Assembly: GCA_910589115.1 (NCBI GenBank)
Contig: CAJUSB010000084.1
Location: forward strand, 1 to 13,968
Direction: 5' to 3'
DNA length: 13,968 bases
Source: an uncultured Clostridia bacterium
GTDB taxonomy: Bacteria > Bacillota > Clostridia > Oscillospirales > Butyricicoccaceae
Shown: piece after piece, positions 1 to 6,723 of the stretch
Layout: every line of letters starts with the position of its first letter
How positions within the stretch are numbered: position 1 is the stretch's first letter
The notes under the pieces: model-generated
Seen by the model: only the letters and a program-made list of their open reading frames with translations
What the model was told of the DNA's origin: nothing
The model's database searches: none
Made by a program: the position numbers and the translations under genes

Positions 1-36
<36 letters not shown>

Positions 37-62
37 CCCGCTGCGGAGGCGATCCGATTGGA

Positions 63-92
63 TTGACAAGCGCGTGGGTGGTGTGGTAAGCT
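63..92 (+). promoter_or_regulatory. Probable promoter of mscL
   Basis: A perfect -35 box TTGACA (63-68) is followed after 18 bases by TAAGCT (87-92), a fair -10. The predicted start of transcription is about 100, giving a short leader before the ribosome binding site AAAGGA and the mscL ATG at 135. The -10 is imperfect and the spacing slightly long. Confidence 0.5.
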
Positions 93-134
93 AATTTCAA
101 ATCATATTTTTTTCCAAAGAAAGGACTGTGTATC

Positions 135-548
135 ATGTGGAAAGAATTTAAGGAATTTGCATTTCGCGGTAACGTCATGGATATGGCAATCGGCGTCATT
201 ATCGGCAGCGCATTCTCCGGTATCGTAAATGCACTCGTTAATATGCTGACATCTGTCATCAGCATCGCGACAAATGGCATCCAGTTCGCCGAAATGAGCC
301 TCTCCCTGGCTGGGACCGCTATCGTTTACGGCGAATTTATTCAAGCCGTGCTCAATTTCTTTATTATCGCCGCCTGTGTCTTTGCTATGGTTAAAGCAAT
401 GAATCGCCTGCATCATAAAAAAGAAACGCCCGCACCAGATGTACCCTCCGCACCCTCCGCAGAAACGCTCCTCGCCGAAATTCGCGACCTCCTGAAAGAG
501 CAGGCAGTCTCCGGGCCGTCCGCAGCAGCGCCGGAAAAAGAGGTGTAA
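135..548 (+). CDS. mscL: Large-conductance mechanosensitive channel MscL
   Basis: This is the membrane pore that opens under high membrane tension and releases solutes after a sudden drop in external osmolarity. The protein has 137 residues, close to the usual length of about 136. The N-terminal amphipathic stretch (MWKEFKEFAFRGNVMDMAIG) and the first transmembrane helix (about 14-44) with its GVIIGSAFSGIV pore-lining sequence are characteristic. A short loop precedes the second helix at about 66-90. A charged C-terminal helix (about 110-123, AEIRDLLKEQ) matches the cytoplasmic bundle of the family. The start follows AAAGGA with nine bases between. The yqeC-like gene begins five bases after the stop and has its ribosome site inside the end of mscL, so the two are almost certainly co-transcribed. 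Confidence 0.96.
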   Translation: MWKEFKEFAFRGNVMDMAIGVIIGSAFSGIVNALVNMLTSVISIATNGIQFAEMSLSLAGTAIVYGEFIQAVLNFFIIAACVFAMVKAMNRLHHKKETPAPDVPSAPSAETLLAEIRDLLKEQAVSGPSAAAPEKEV

Positions 549-553
549 TCCCT

Positions 554-1048
554 ATGATTCTGGATATCTTGCAGCTGCGTGAATTCCACCACATTTCATT
601 GCTCGGCGCAGGCGGGAAAAGTACGCTGCGCACCATCCTGGAAGCCGAAAGTGCCCGCCTCGGCGAAGCCCGCACCTTCCAGGAAATCGGCGCGTCAGAC
701 GGCCGCTGCCTGATGCTTTATGCCCCCGGTACGCTGGTGCTTCCCCCCGAAACCGACTGCGCAGTCATTGTCGTCGGCCTTGGCGCACTCGATTGGCCCA
801 TTCAGGAAGTTTGTGCAGGATTCAACCTGAAACGTGAGTTTACTGCCGAGCCTGCCCGCCCCTGTGATGAACAGGATTTGCTTTCCATCGTGCAGGATAC
901 CCTGCAAACAGTAGCCCTCCCAAAAGAACGTGTCCGCGTGCTGCTGAATCAAGCCGATACCGGTGCGCTTCATATCCGCGCCTCCGGGCTGCTGCGTTCC
1001 CTTCAAAATGACGGCATTCATGCAGCGGCACTTTCTTTGCTCGCATAG
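554..1048 (+). CDS. yqeC: Shortened YqeC-like protein
   Basis: YqeC proteins are putative nucleotide-binding accessory factors linked to selenium-dependent molybdenum hydroxylases; their biochemical role is not settled. Family features seen here: an N-terminal P-loop-like GAGGKST (residues 18-24); a DG followed by a proline-containing stretch ending in LPPETD (49-68), matching the usual EADG...KAP...IPPxTD region; the hallmark VVGLGALDWPIQEVC (73-87); and LLNQADT (130-136), matching the family's LNKAD. At 164 residues it is clearly shorter than the usual 230-250. The loss lies between the P-loop and the DG motif, where only about 25 residues remain. No selenium or molybdenum-enzyme gene is visible nearby. 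The ribosome site GAGGTG lies eight bases before the ATG and overlaps the mscL stop. The family call is good; whether the protein is functional is uncertain. Confidence 0.78.
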   Translation: MILDILQLREFHHISLLGAGGKSTLRTILEAESARLGEARTFQEIGASDGRCLMLYAPGTLVLPPETDCAVIVVGLGALDWPIQEVCAGFNLKREFTAEPARPCDEQDLLSIVQDTLQTVALPKERVRVLLNQADTGALHIRASGLLRSLQNDGIHAAALSLLA

Positions 1049-1076
1049 GATGGATTGCTTTTCTGTTCTCTGTAGA

Positions 1077-1118
1077 AAAGCGCCTGCATCGGGATTTTTT
1101 CCCTAATGCAGGCGCTTT
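1077..1118. terminator. Bidirectional terminator between yqeC and the permease gene
   Basis: A 13-bp stem pairs AAAGCGCCTGCAT (1077-1089) with ATGCAGGCGCTTT (1106-1118). The stem can extend inward through GGGA/TCCC. T-rich sequence follows on the plus strand (CTTTCTTTA) and A-rich sequence on the other side gives a U-tract on the minus strand. It sits between two converging genes with stops at 1048 and 1126, so it can serve both. Confidence 0.9.
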
Positions 1119-1125
1119 CTTTATG

Positions 1126-3459
1126 TTATTCTGCCGAAATCGTATCCGTTATAGACAAGCTGCGAATCCGGCGTGCCGGTGCAGCTGCGGCTAATAGAAC
1201 CGCGCCCAGCATCACCAGCACAATCACAAGCAGCGGTTGCCACGGCAGCATCCATGGATCCCCCCACTGGAATGTGACCACTTTTGAAAAAATCAGCCAG
1301 TGCAGCGGCACCCCTAGCACAATGCCCAGTGTAAACCCACCACACGCATACGTCAGCGCTTCCGCCAGGACCATCCGGGTCAGCTGTTTCCCACTCATTC
1401 CAATCGCACGCATTGCACCATATTGCCGCATCCGCGCCGAAACACTAAGCGCAATACTATTCACAATATGGAATACCGCAATCAAGGCAATGACTGCCAA
1501 AAAGCCATATACAAACAGCACTACCGAATAATAGGCCCCGCGTCCCTCACGGTTGCTGAGCCGCCGGTCGGAGAAGCGGTAGCCCTCACCCGCAAGGGCA
1601 CGGATTTCCGCAACTGCCGCATCCGTTTCACCCCGCGAAAATTGCACATCGATTGCGGTATACCCGCTTTCCCCTGTGAGCTGGTGAAAAAGTTCTTCCG
1701 AACAGAATACCGTTTCGATGCCCGGTTCGCGTTCATAGGGGCTGTAGGTAACACATCCCGAAACCGGCAGCGCATATCCGCCCAACGTGAGGAAACCGCC
1801 AGTTTCCAGCACGCTGTCCGCCCCGTAGGCATACAGTAAGCCACGGCCTTCCTCGGCCTCGTCAAAGTCCCCCGAAAGCCGCGACTGCCGCGCCCAGCGG
1901 AATTGGTTCTTTTCATACGAAAACAGGTTGACGCGTACCGGCTGGCCATTATAGGAACCCTCCAGCAACGGCGCAAAGCTGTGTCCGTACACCCGCGCTA
2001 CAGCCGGGTTACGTGCAATTTCCCCAGCCATAGAAACCGGCACCGAACAGCTTTCATCCGGGCTGATGATCGAAAAATCCGGCCGGGAAGGATGCAGCGG
2101 ATTCACTGCATGGTGCATAAAATCAATCATCGCACTGAATGACAGGAACAATACGATACTAAATGCAAATGATCCCGCCATCAGCGTAAAATTGCGTCGG
2201 CTTCCAACCGCATGATGTATGCCAAGCGCAGTTTCAACCCGGAATAAGCGGGTGTCTGCCGCCCGTTTTGCCGCCTGCACCGTGCCCGCATTTCCTGAAG
2301 CCGCTGCCAGCGGAGAGACTTCCGCTGCCCGTTTCGCCGGAGTACGCGCGGCCAGCAGCACGGTCAGCACGCCCACTACACTGCCGCTGACCAGTGCAGC
2401 CAGGCTAACGCCAAACCGGGGCATCGTTGAAAAATAATTTGGCACCAATACCCGGAGTATCCCGCACAGAACCCAGACTACAGCCGTCCCGGCGAGCAGC
2501 CCGAGCGGGACCGCACTCCGGCACCATCCCAGGGCTTCCCTGCGGACGAACCGGCGTACCTGCCGGGGCGTTGCCCCAAGGCACCTCAGCAGCCCGAAAA
2601 ATTCTGTGCGCTGGGCAACGCTGCTGTTCAGGCTGCCCGTCATCATGAGTACCCCCGAAATCGTCACCAGCAGCGCGAGCACGGCTGCTGTCGAATAAAG
2701 CATATGCATATACGGGTCATTGCTTTGGCCGGAAAGCCCCATCAGCTTGGGATTCTGTCCCAGTTGATCTTCGCTCAGCCCGAATTGCTGCCGGATATCC
2801 CTGAAAACGCGCTGCATGTTGCAAAAAGGCGTAAGCTCGATATAATACCACATTTCGGCATTTTCAAACCGGGAAAAGTACCGTTTGTAATCACTGCTAT
2901 TGAATAGCAGCCCTGCACCATCCTGCTCAAGCATCATTGAGGTATCGCTAAAAAAACCGGTTACACGGAACGAGGCGTCTGCACCATCCGGAAATGACAA
3001 GGTAATGGTATCCTCCAGCTGTATACCAAACAGTGTTTTTGCGTTCTCTGTCATGGAAACCGTACCGCTTTCCGCAGGGAAGCCGCCCGCCTGATACGAA
3101 ATCCCGGGGAACATCTCAAACCATGATTGGTCACAGCCACACACTGCGACCCGCCTGCCGTCAACCGTAAAATCATCCCCGAGGCGGCTGTTTTTGGCGC
3201 CGTACCAGCCTGACCGCACGACCTCCGGCCAGGCGGAAAGCAACGTGCCGTCCTCTTCTGAAATGCCGCCCTTGATTGCAGCGTGCCAGCTGCCGTACTG
3301 CTGCACAGCCTGTCTGCGCTGATTGGCAATCTCCATATCGGCCATGCCGAAAATCGCCGTCACCAAAAATACAGCCAGCACTATGCAAAGCCGTGTCATA
3401 CGGCTTTGGCGGCGGCGCACCTTGGAAGAAATCCCTACAAGGTCTAAATAATGCTTCAT
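1126..3459 (-). CDS. ABC transporter permease with two FtsX domains
   Basis: This is the membrane subunit of an ABC exporter of the MacB/LolE/FtsX superfamily. The 777 residues show the duplicated plan. A first transmembrane helix (about 23-41) is followed by an extracytoplasmic domain (about 45-250). Helices lie at about 253-276, 313-336 and 350-371. A second repeat has a helix at about 424-444, an extracytoplasmic domain to about 640, and helices at about 645-670, 701-722 and 742-762. Both FtsX modules carry the conserved coupling sequence after their first helix: LLRCLGATPRQV (290-301) and AMRAIGMSGKQL (682-693). The gene overlaps the ATPase gene by ATGA, and GGGAGG lies eight bases upstream, so expression is coupled. 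The substrate cannot be read from the sequence. The regulator context suggests a response to an envelope-acting compound or lipoprotein handling. The topology does not match the ten-helix BceB type. Confidence 0.93.
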   Translation of the reverse strand: MKHYLDLVGISSKVRRRQSRMTRLCIVLAVFLVTAIFGMADMEIANQRRQAVQQYGSWHAAIKGGISEEDGTLLSAWPEVVRSGWYGAKNSRLGDDFTVDGRRVAVCGCDQSWFEMFPGISYQAGGFPAESGTVSMTENAKTLFGIQLEDTITLSFPDGADASFRVTGFFSDTSMMLEQDGAGLLFNSSDYKRYFSRFENAEMWYYIELTPFCNMQRVFRDIRQQFGLSEDQLGQNPKLMGLSGQSNDPYMHMLYSTAAVLALLVTISGVLMMTGSLNSSVAQRTEFFGLLRCLGATPRQVRRFVRREALGWCRSAVPLGLLAGTAVVWVLCGILRVLVPNYFSTMPRFGVSLAALVSGSVVGVLTVLLAARTPAKRAAEVSPLAAASGNAGTVQAAKRAADTRLFRVETALGIHHAVGSRRNFTLMAGSFAFSIVLFLSFSAMIDFMHHAVNPLHPSRPDFSIISPDESCSVPVSMAGEIARNPAVARVYGHSFAPLLEGSYNGQPVRVNLFSYEKNQFRWARQSRLSGDFDEAEEGRGLLYAYGADSVLETGGFLTLGGYALPVSGCVTYSPYEREPGIETVFCSEELFHQLTGESGYTAIDVQFSRGETDAAVAEIRALAGEGYRFSDRRLSNREGRGAYYSVVLFVYGFLAVIALIAVFHIVNSIALSVSARMRQYGAMRAIGMSGKQLTRMVLAEALTYACGGFTLGIVLGVPLHWLIFSKVVTFQWGDPWMLPWQPLLVIVLVMLGAVLLAAAAPARRIRSLSITDTISAE

Positions 3460-4139
3460 ACCGGCGCACCTCCCAAATCGGTCAAAACGCCGTCCTGTAC
3501 ACGGAACACCCGGTCTGCCGAAGCTGTCAGGTTCAGATTATGGGTAATCATCAATACCGTCTGCTGATAGCGCCGCGAAGCCCGCAGAAGCAGTTCCATA
3601 ACATCCCGGCTGCTTTTGGAGTCAAGGTTGCCGGTCGGCTCATCCGCAAGTACAACTGCCGGATGTGTGATAAGCGCCCGCCCAATCGCTGCCCGCTGCT
3701 GCTGTCCGCCGGAGAGTTCGCACGGCAGATGCAGGCGGCGGTCCGCCAGACCGAGCACTTCCAGCAGTTCATCCACCCGGCTTTGTTCCGGGCGCTGCCC
3801 GTCAAGCAGCAGTGGAAAAACCATATTTTGCTCCACGTTGAGCTCTGGGATCAGGTGGAAAGCCTGAAAAATAAAGCCGATATTCTGCCGCCGGAAAATG
3901 GTGCGCCGTTCTTCCGGCAGGGCAAACAGATCCTCCCCATCCAGGAAAACCTTGCCCGAGGTCGGGGTATCCAGCCCTCCGATGCAGCTCAGCAGCGTAC
4001 TTTTGCCCGAGCCGGAATCCCCGACAATGGCAGCAAATTCGCCTCTTTGCAGTGAAAAAGTGGCATTTTGCAGCGCACGCACCTGCGCCGCCCCGGAACC
4101 ATACGTTTTGCACAGTCCCTGTACATTCAAAATCTCCAT
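3456..4139 (-). CDS. ABC transporter ATP-binding protein (MacB/LolD type)
   Basis: This is the cytoplasmic ATPase that powers the neighbouring permease. All motifs are intact in the 227 residues: Walker A GDSGSGKST (40-48), Q-loop FQAFHL (91-96), signature LSGGQQQR (142-149), Walker B VVLADEP with the catalytic glutamate at 167, D-loop NLDS, and H-loop histidine 200. The length and the SGGQQQR/ADEPTGNLDS wording are typical of LolD/MacB-type subunits that pair with FtsX permeases. The start was placed at the ATG giving MEILNV because AGGAG lies seven bases upstream. A longer reading frame to 4217 lacks such a site and crosses the promoter. The gene is first in its transcript and overlaps the permease gene by four bases. 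Confidence 0.96.
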   Translation of the reverse strand: MEILNVQGLCKTYGSGAAQVRALQNATFSLQRGEFAAIVGDSGSGKSTLLSCIGGLDTPTSGKVFLDGEDLFALPEERRTIFRRQNIGFIFQAFHLIPELNVEQNMVFPLLLDGQRPEQSRVDELLEVLGLADRRLHLPCELSGGQQQRAAIGRALITHPAVVLADEPTGNLDSKSSRDVMELLLRASRRYQQTVLMITHNLNLTASADRVFRVQDGVLTDLGGAPV

Positions 4140-4205
4140 ATTATCGCTCCTGAAAACAATGTTTTGTGTTTGTCCGGGTATGTCCCCGGTTTGCTGACAG
4201 GATTC

Positions 4206-4234
4206 AGTATAGCACACGGGGCTTACAGTCAGGT
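4206..4234 (-). promoter_or_regulatory. Promoter of the ABC exporter genes
   Basis: Reading the minus strand, an extended -10 (TGCTATACT, core at 4211-4206) is preceded after 17 bases by a poor -35 (ACCTGA, 4234-4229). A strong -10 with a weak -35 is what an activator-dependent promoter usually looks like. A palindromic operator (4244-4259) and an extra TGTAAG half-site (4222-4227) lie immediately upstream or overlapping. The promoter lies between the kinase stop and the ATPase start, so the exporter can be transcribed separately from its regulators. Confidence 0.65.
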
Positions 4235-4259
4235 GAATTTCTGCTTACACTTTTGTAAG
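4222..4259. promoter_or_regulatory. Putative response-regulator operator at the exporter promoter
   Basis: The perfect inverted repeat CTTACA-CTTT-TGTAAG spans 4244-4259. On the minus strand the TGTAAG half recurs 22 bases downstream (4222-4227), where it forms a poorer second copy of the palindrome. Tandem sites two helical turns apart suit a dimeric OmpR-family regulator. The same palindrome occurs before the regulator gene (6469-6484) and nowhere else that I found. It resembles the TnACA-N4-TGTAA sequence I recall as the BceR site. The palindrome doubles as the last codons and stop of the kinase gene. Confidence 0.65.
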
Positions 4260-5474
4260 GAATGATGCGGCGAAAACCGTGCCCTGTCCGGGCTCGCTTT
4301 GCACGGTGAGCAGCCCGCCTTGTCCTTCTATGACCGCACGGGCCAGCGGCAGCCCTAACCCGACCCCTTGCGAATCCTTTGCAGCAGGGCTGCGATAAAA
4401 GCGCTTGAAAATATGGTGCAGGTCATCGGGCGCAATGCCCGCGCCCGTGTCGGAAACCGTGATTCGCAGCATGGCGGGCGACGGTTCCCAGCAGACAGAA
4501 ACCGTATCGCCGCGCCGGGTATGGTCGAGTGCATTTTTGATTAGATTGCCGATTGCTTCTGCTGTCCATGCCGGATCGCATTGCAGGGTCAGCGCCGGGT
4601 CGCCGGAGAATGTCAGGTGCTTTCCTTCGTGGGCGGCGCGGGTTTGCAGTTCGGCGGAGGCGCGTGCTGCAAGATCGGCAGCACGCACGGTCTCTTGGGA
4701 AAAGGTGATGCTGCCTGCATCCAGCCGCATCATTTTGAGCAGTGCACCGATCAGGCCTTCCATACGGGAAATGGAGGTGAGGGATTTTTCGGCAAAGGTA
4801 CATACGGTTTCCAGATTTCCGGGCTCATCTGCGATGATTTCAGCATACATTTTGACTGCTGCCAGCGGTGTTTTCAGTTGATGGGAGATATCAGAAACCG
4901 TATCTTTCAGGAATTCTTTTGTGTGGCGTTCGGCGTCTATTCCGGCTTTTAGGGCGGCGGCCAGCTGCTCTGCGGCGGCAAACAGCCGGAACAATGCCCC
5001 GGCCTGTGCACGTGGCAGGTGCTGGCTGAAATCCCCGTCCGCGTAATGCAGCATAAAGGCGGCGGCTTCCTGGCAAAGGCGGTCGCGTGCGGCAAGATAC
5101 CGGGCCGTCAGCGCCAGAAGCAGCGTTCCTGGCAGCAATACGCCGCAGACTGCCGCCAGCAGGAAATGTCCGGTGCTGGTGCGCACTGTGGACAGCAGCC
5201 AGGTGGGCGTTCGGTCTGTCCGGCCCATTCGTGCAAGCAGCGCTTGTGCAGCATCGGAGGCTTGTTCCTGCTGGAAGATTTCTGCGATATCGGTGGGGGA
5301 AGCGCCGCGGTCGAGCAATGCAGCTGCCAGTGTGGTTTCGCGTTCGAGCAGTGCGGAACGGACTGCATCTGCATGGAAGAATGTAAGAAGGACGGCCAGC
5401 AGCAGGAATCCGCCGCAGGCAGCTGCCAATGCTGCAAAGAAGCGCCGTGTACTGTGGTCCTGCAAAAAGCTCAC
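4245..5474 (-). CDS. Sensor histidine kinase
   Basis: This membrane sensor phosphorylates the response regulator encoded just upstream. Its 409 residues contain transmembrane helix 1 (about 12-33), an extracytoplasmic region of about 70 residues, helix 2 (about 103-124), a linker, and the dimerisation H-box SDISHQLKTP with phospho-accepting histidine 198. The N-box is EAIGNLIKNALDHT (306-319), G1 is DTGAGI (342-347) and G2 is GVGLGL (370-375). The start is placed at GTG 5474: AAAGGAG lies seven bases upstream and the GTGA overlap with the regulator stop is classic. An upstream in-frame ATG at 5492 has no such site. The loop is much larger than in the loop-less BceS-type sensors, so this kinase may detect its signal itself rather than through the transporter. 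That last point is inference. Confidence 0.94.
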   Translation of the reverse strand: MSFLQDHSTRRFFAALAAACGGFLLLAVLLTFFHADAVRSALLERETTLAAALLDRGASPTDIAEIFQQEQASDAAQALLARMGRTDRTPTWLLSTVRTSTGHFLLAAVCGVLLPGTLLLALTARYLAARDRLCQEAAAFMLHYADGDFSQHLPRAQAGALFRLFAAAEQLAAALKAGIDAERHTKEFLKDTVSDISHQLKTPLAAVKMYAEIIADEPGNLETVCTFAEKSLTSISRMEGLIGALLKMMRLDAGSITFSQETVRAADLAARASAELQTRAAHEGKHLTFSGDPALTLQCDPAWTAEAIGNLIKNALDHTRRGDTVSVCWEPSPAMLRITVSDTGAGIAPDDLHHIFKRFYRSPAAKDSQGVGLGLPLARAVIEGQGGLLTVQSEPGQGTVFAASFLTKV

Positions 5475-6151
5475 GTTGCGTCTCCTTTCCATTGATAGCC
5501 GAGGCCGCGCACGGTCAGCAGGTGTATGGGGTGGGATGGGTCAAGCTCCACTTTTTCGCGCAGGCGGCGGATGTAGACGGAAAGGGTGTTATCATCAACA
5601 AAGCAGCCCTGACCATCCCAGAGGGCGTCAAGAATTGCAGCGCGGGTCAGGGTCTGCCCGCTGTGTTCGGCTAAGCAGCAAAGCAGGCGATATTCGGCGG
5701 CGGTGAGTGCCAGTGGAACGCCGTGGAGCAGGGCGCGTCCGGCGGCGCGGTCGATTGTGAGTGGGCCGGAGCGCAGCAGTCCATCGGCGGGGCTCCGCCG
5801 GAGGCGTGCGCGGATGCGGGAGCAGAGTTCACCGAGGCGGAAAGGCTTCGTGATGTAGTCATCCGCGCCGGAATCCAGGCCGCGGATGACGCTTGTTTCC
5901 TCATCGGAAGCGGTTAAAAAAACGATTGGGACGGGATTTCGAGCGGATCGGACGCGTTCGCAGAGGGAGAATCCGCTGCCATCGGGCAGAGAAACATCCA
6001 GCAGCAGCAAGTCATAGGACTGTGATTTGAGCAGGGCGTCGGCCTCTGCAAGCGAACGGGCAACATCCACAGAAAACCCATTTTTCGGCAGTGCATATGT
6101 GAGTCCGTCGATCAGTCCGCCGTCATCCTCCAGCAATAGAATATGGTTCAT
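5471..6151 (-). CDS. OmpR-family response regulator
   Basis: This is a DNA-binding transcription regulator controlled by phosphorylation. Of its 226 residues, about 1-118 form the receiver domain: acidic pocket E8-D9-D10, phospho-accepting aspartate 52 (LLLDVSLPDGSG), threonine 80 and lysine 102 (TKPF). About 125-222 form the winged-helix domain, with LTAAEYRLL (149-157) and the recognition-helix stretch TLSVYIRRLREKVE ending in the conserved RGLGYQW. AGGAG lies nine bases before the ATG. It is first in its transcript and overlaps the kinase gene. A palindromic site before its own promoter and another before the exporter promoter suggest that it activates both. Confidence 0.95.
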   Translation of the reverse strand: MNHILLLEDDGGLIDGLTYALPKNGFSVDVARSLAEADALLKSQSYDLLLLDVSLPDGSGFSLCERVRSARNPVPIVFLTASDEETSVIRGLDSGADDYITKPFRLGELCSRIRARLRRSPADGLLRSGPLTIDRAAGRALLHGVPLALTAAEYRLLCCLAEHSGQTLTRAAILDALWDGQGCFVDDNTLSVYIRRLREKVELDPSHPIHLLTVRGLGYQWKGDAT

Positions 6152-6180
6152 TTTCGATCACTCCTTTTTGCGGCGATGTG

Positions 6181-6412
6181 CTCCTCCGCCGCTGCCAAAA
6201 GGCGATGTCCTCCGCGGACGGCGCCAAAGGGCTCTGCCCTCTGGACTCCCGGCAGGCCCCGCCCTGCACCCGCTGGGGCTTCCGCCCCAGACCCCCGGCT
6301 GCTTCCGCAGCCTCCCTCCGCTGCGGCGGGGCTGGTGCAGTCACACCCTTCACTGCACTCTGCCCGGCCCGCCAAAAGGACAGCGGGCCGGGTGGCAGAA
6401 TACGTCCTGGGG
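6181..6412. repeat. GC-rich multi-hairpin intergenic element
   Basis: This non-coding block is strikingly GC-rich compared with its AT-rich right flank and is packed with short hairpins. These include AGGGC-TCT-GCCCT (6228-6240), CTGGGGC-TTCC-GCCCCAG (6273-6290), GGCTGC-TTCC-GCAGCC (6297-6312), GTGCAGT/ACTGCAC (6335-6358) and CCCGGCCCGC/GCGGGCCGGG (6363-6392). Two hairpins share the loop TTCC. An imperfect direct repeat starting GGCGATGT occurs at 6172 and 6201 on its left side. It resembles dispersed intergenic repeats I remember from Faecalibacterium-like genomes, but I could not search for copies. It lies between the predicted transcription start and the start codon of the regulator gene, so it would form a structured mRNA leader of roughly 280 bases. 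Confidence 0.6.
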
Positions 6413-6435
6413 AGGCTCTCTCGCCATTAGAATTT

Positions 6436-6464
6436 ATTATATCACATTTACGGGAGCATTTGAC
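6436..6464 (-). promoter_or_regulatory. Promoter of the regulator-kinase operon
   Basis: On the minus strand an extended consensus -10 (TGATATAAT; core 6441-6436) lies 17 bases after a weak -35 (GTCAAA, 6464-6459). The palindromic operator ends four bases upstream of the -35. The design matches the exporter promoter: good -10, poor -35, regulator site adjacent. The predicted start is near 6428. Confidence 0.7.
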
Positions 6465-6468
6465 CCAT

Positions 6469-6484
6469 CTTACAAAAATGTAAG
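6469..6484. promoter_or_regulatory. Putative response-regulator operator at its own promoter
   Basis: The perfect inverted repeat CTTACA-AAAA-TGTAAG differs from the copy at 4244-4259 only in the four central bases. Its place just upstream of the regulator -35 suggests positive autoregulation. The assignment rests on shared sequence and position; binding is inferred. Confidence 0.65.
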
Positions 6485-6582
6485 AATATGTGATTTTTCC
6501 CTCTATATGGCCGATGTGCTGGAAACCAGCCATACAGCCGACATTTTTTTGGTTTTTTTGTCAGGATATTTCGGATATCTTC

Positions 6583-6611
6583 TTGACAGGACGGCGAACG
6601 GGTGATATGCT
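6583..6611 (+). promoter_or_regulatory. Promoter of the EpsG-like gene
   Basis: A perfect -35 TTGACA (6583-6588), a 17-base spacer and an extended -10 (TGATATGCT; core 6606-6611) make a strong housekeeping-type promoter. It overlaps an in-frame ATG at 6607, which therefore cannot be the translation start from this promoter. This supports the downstream ATG at 6724, leaving a leader of about 105 bases. Confidence 0.65.
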
Positions 6612-6723
6612 TGATACAACAAATCTGTTTGAGTACATTCCAGATATTGGGGCATATGAGACAGGTTTGATAAATCTTTTTTTCAAAAATTTAGATATTG
6701 GTACAGAATGGGGGGAGGCAAAG

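Noticed and set aside
3276..4055. A plus-strand open frame of 259 codons opposite the ABC ATPase gene
   Set aside because: It lies antisense to two clearly real genes with all ABC motifs intact; its translation is rich in Gln, Arg and Pro and shows no motif.
1126..4139. Calling the exporter a Bce-type bacitracin detoxification transporter
   Set aside because: The permease has a duplicated FtsX layout with eight helices and two outer domains, and the kinase has a sizeable outer loop, unlike BceB and BceS; only the operator sequence is Bce-like.
5019..5706. Long plus-strand frames opposite the histidine kinase and regulator genes
   Set aside because: These are shadows caused by the GC-rich codon use of the real minus-strand genes; no ribosome site or recognisable product.
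6181..6412. The GC-rich hairpin block as a CRISPR array or riboswitch
   Set aside because: There are no regularly spaced identical repeats with spacers, and I see no conserved riboswitch core; the hairpins are of differing sequence.
6123..6533. A minus-strand open frame of 136 codons across the region upstream of the regulator gene
   Set aside because: It is an artefact of the GC-rich hairpin element, crosses the regulator promoter and palindrome, overlaps the regulator start in another frame and has no family-like sequence.
6607..6723. Starting the EpsG-like protein at ATG 6607 or 6490
   Set aside because: ATG 6607 lies inside the -10 of a strong promoter and neither start has a good ribosome site, whereas ATG 6724 has GGGGGAGG at proper spacing.
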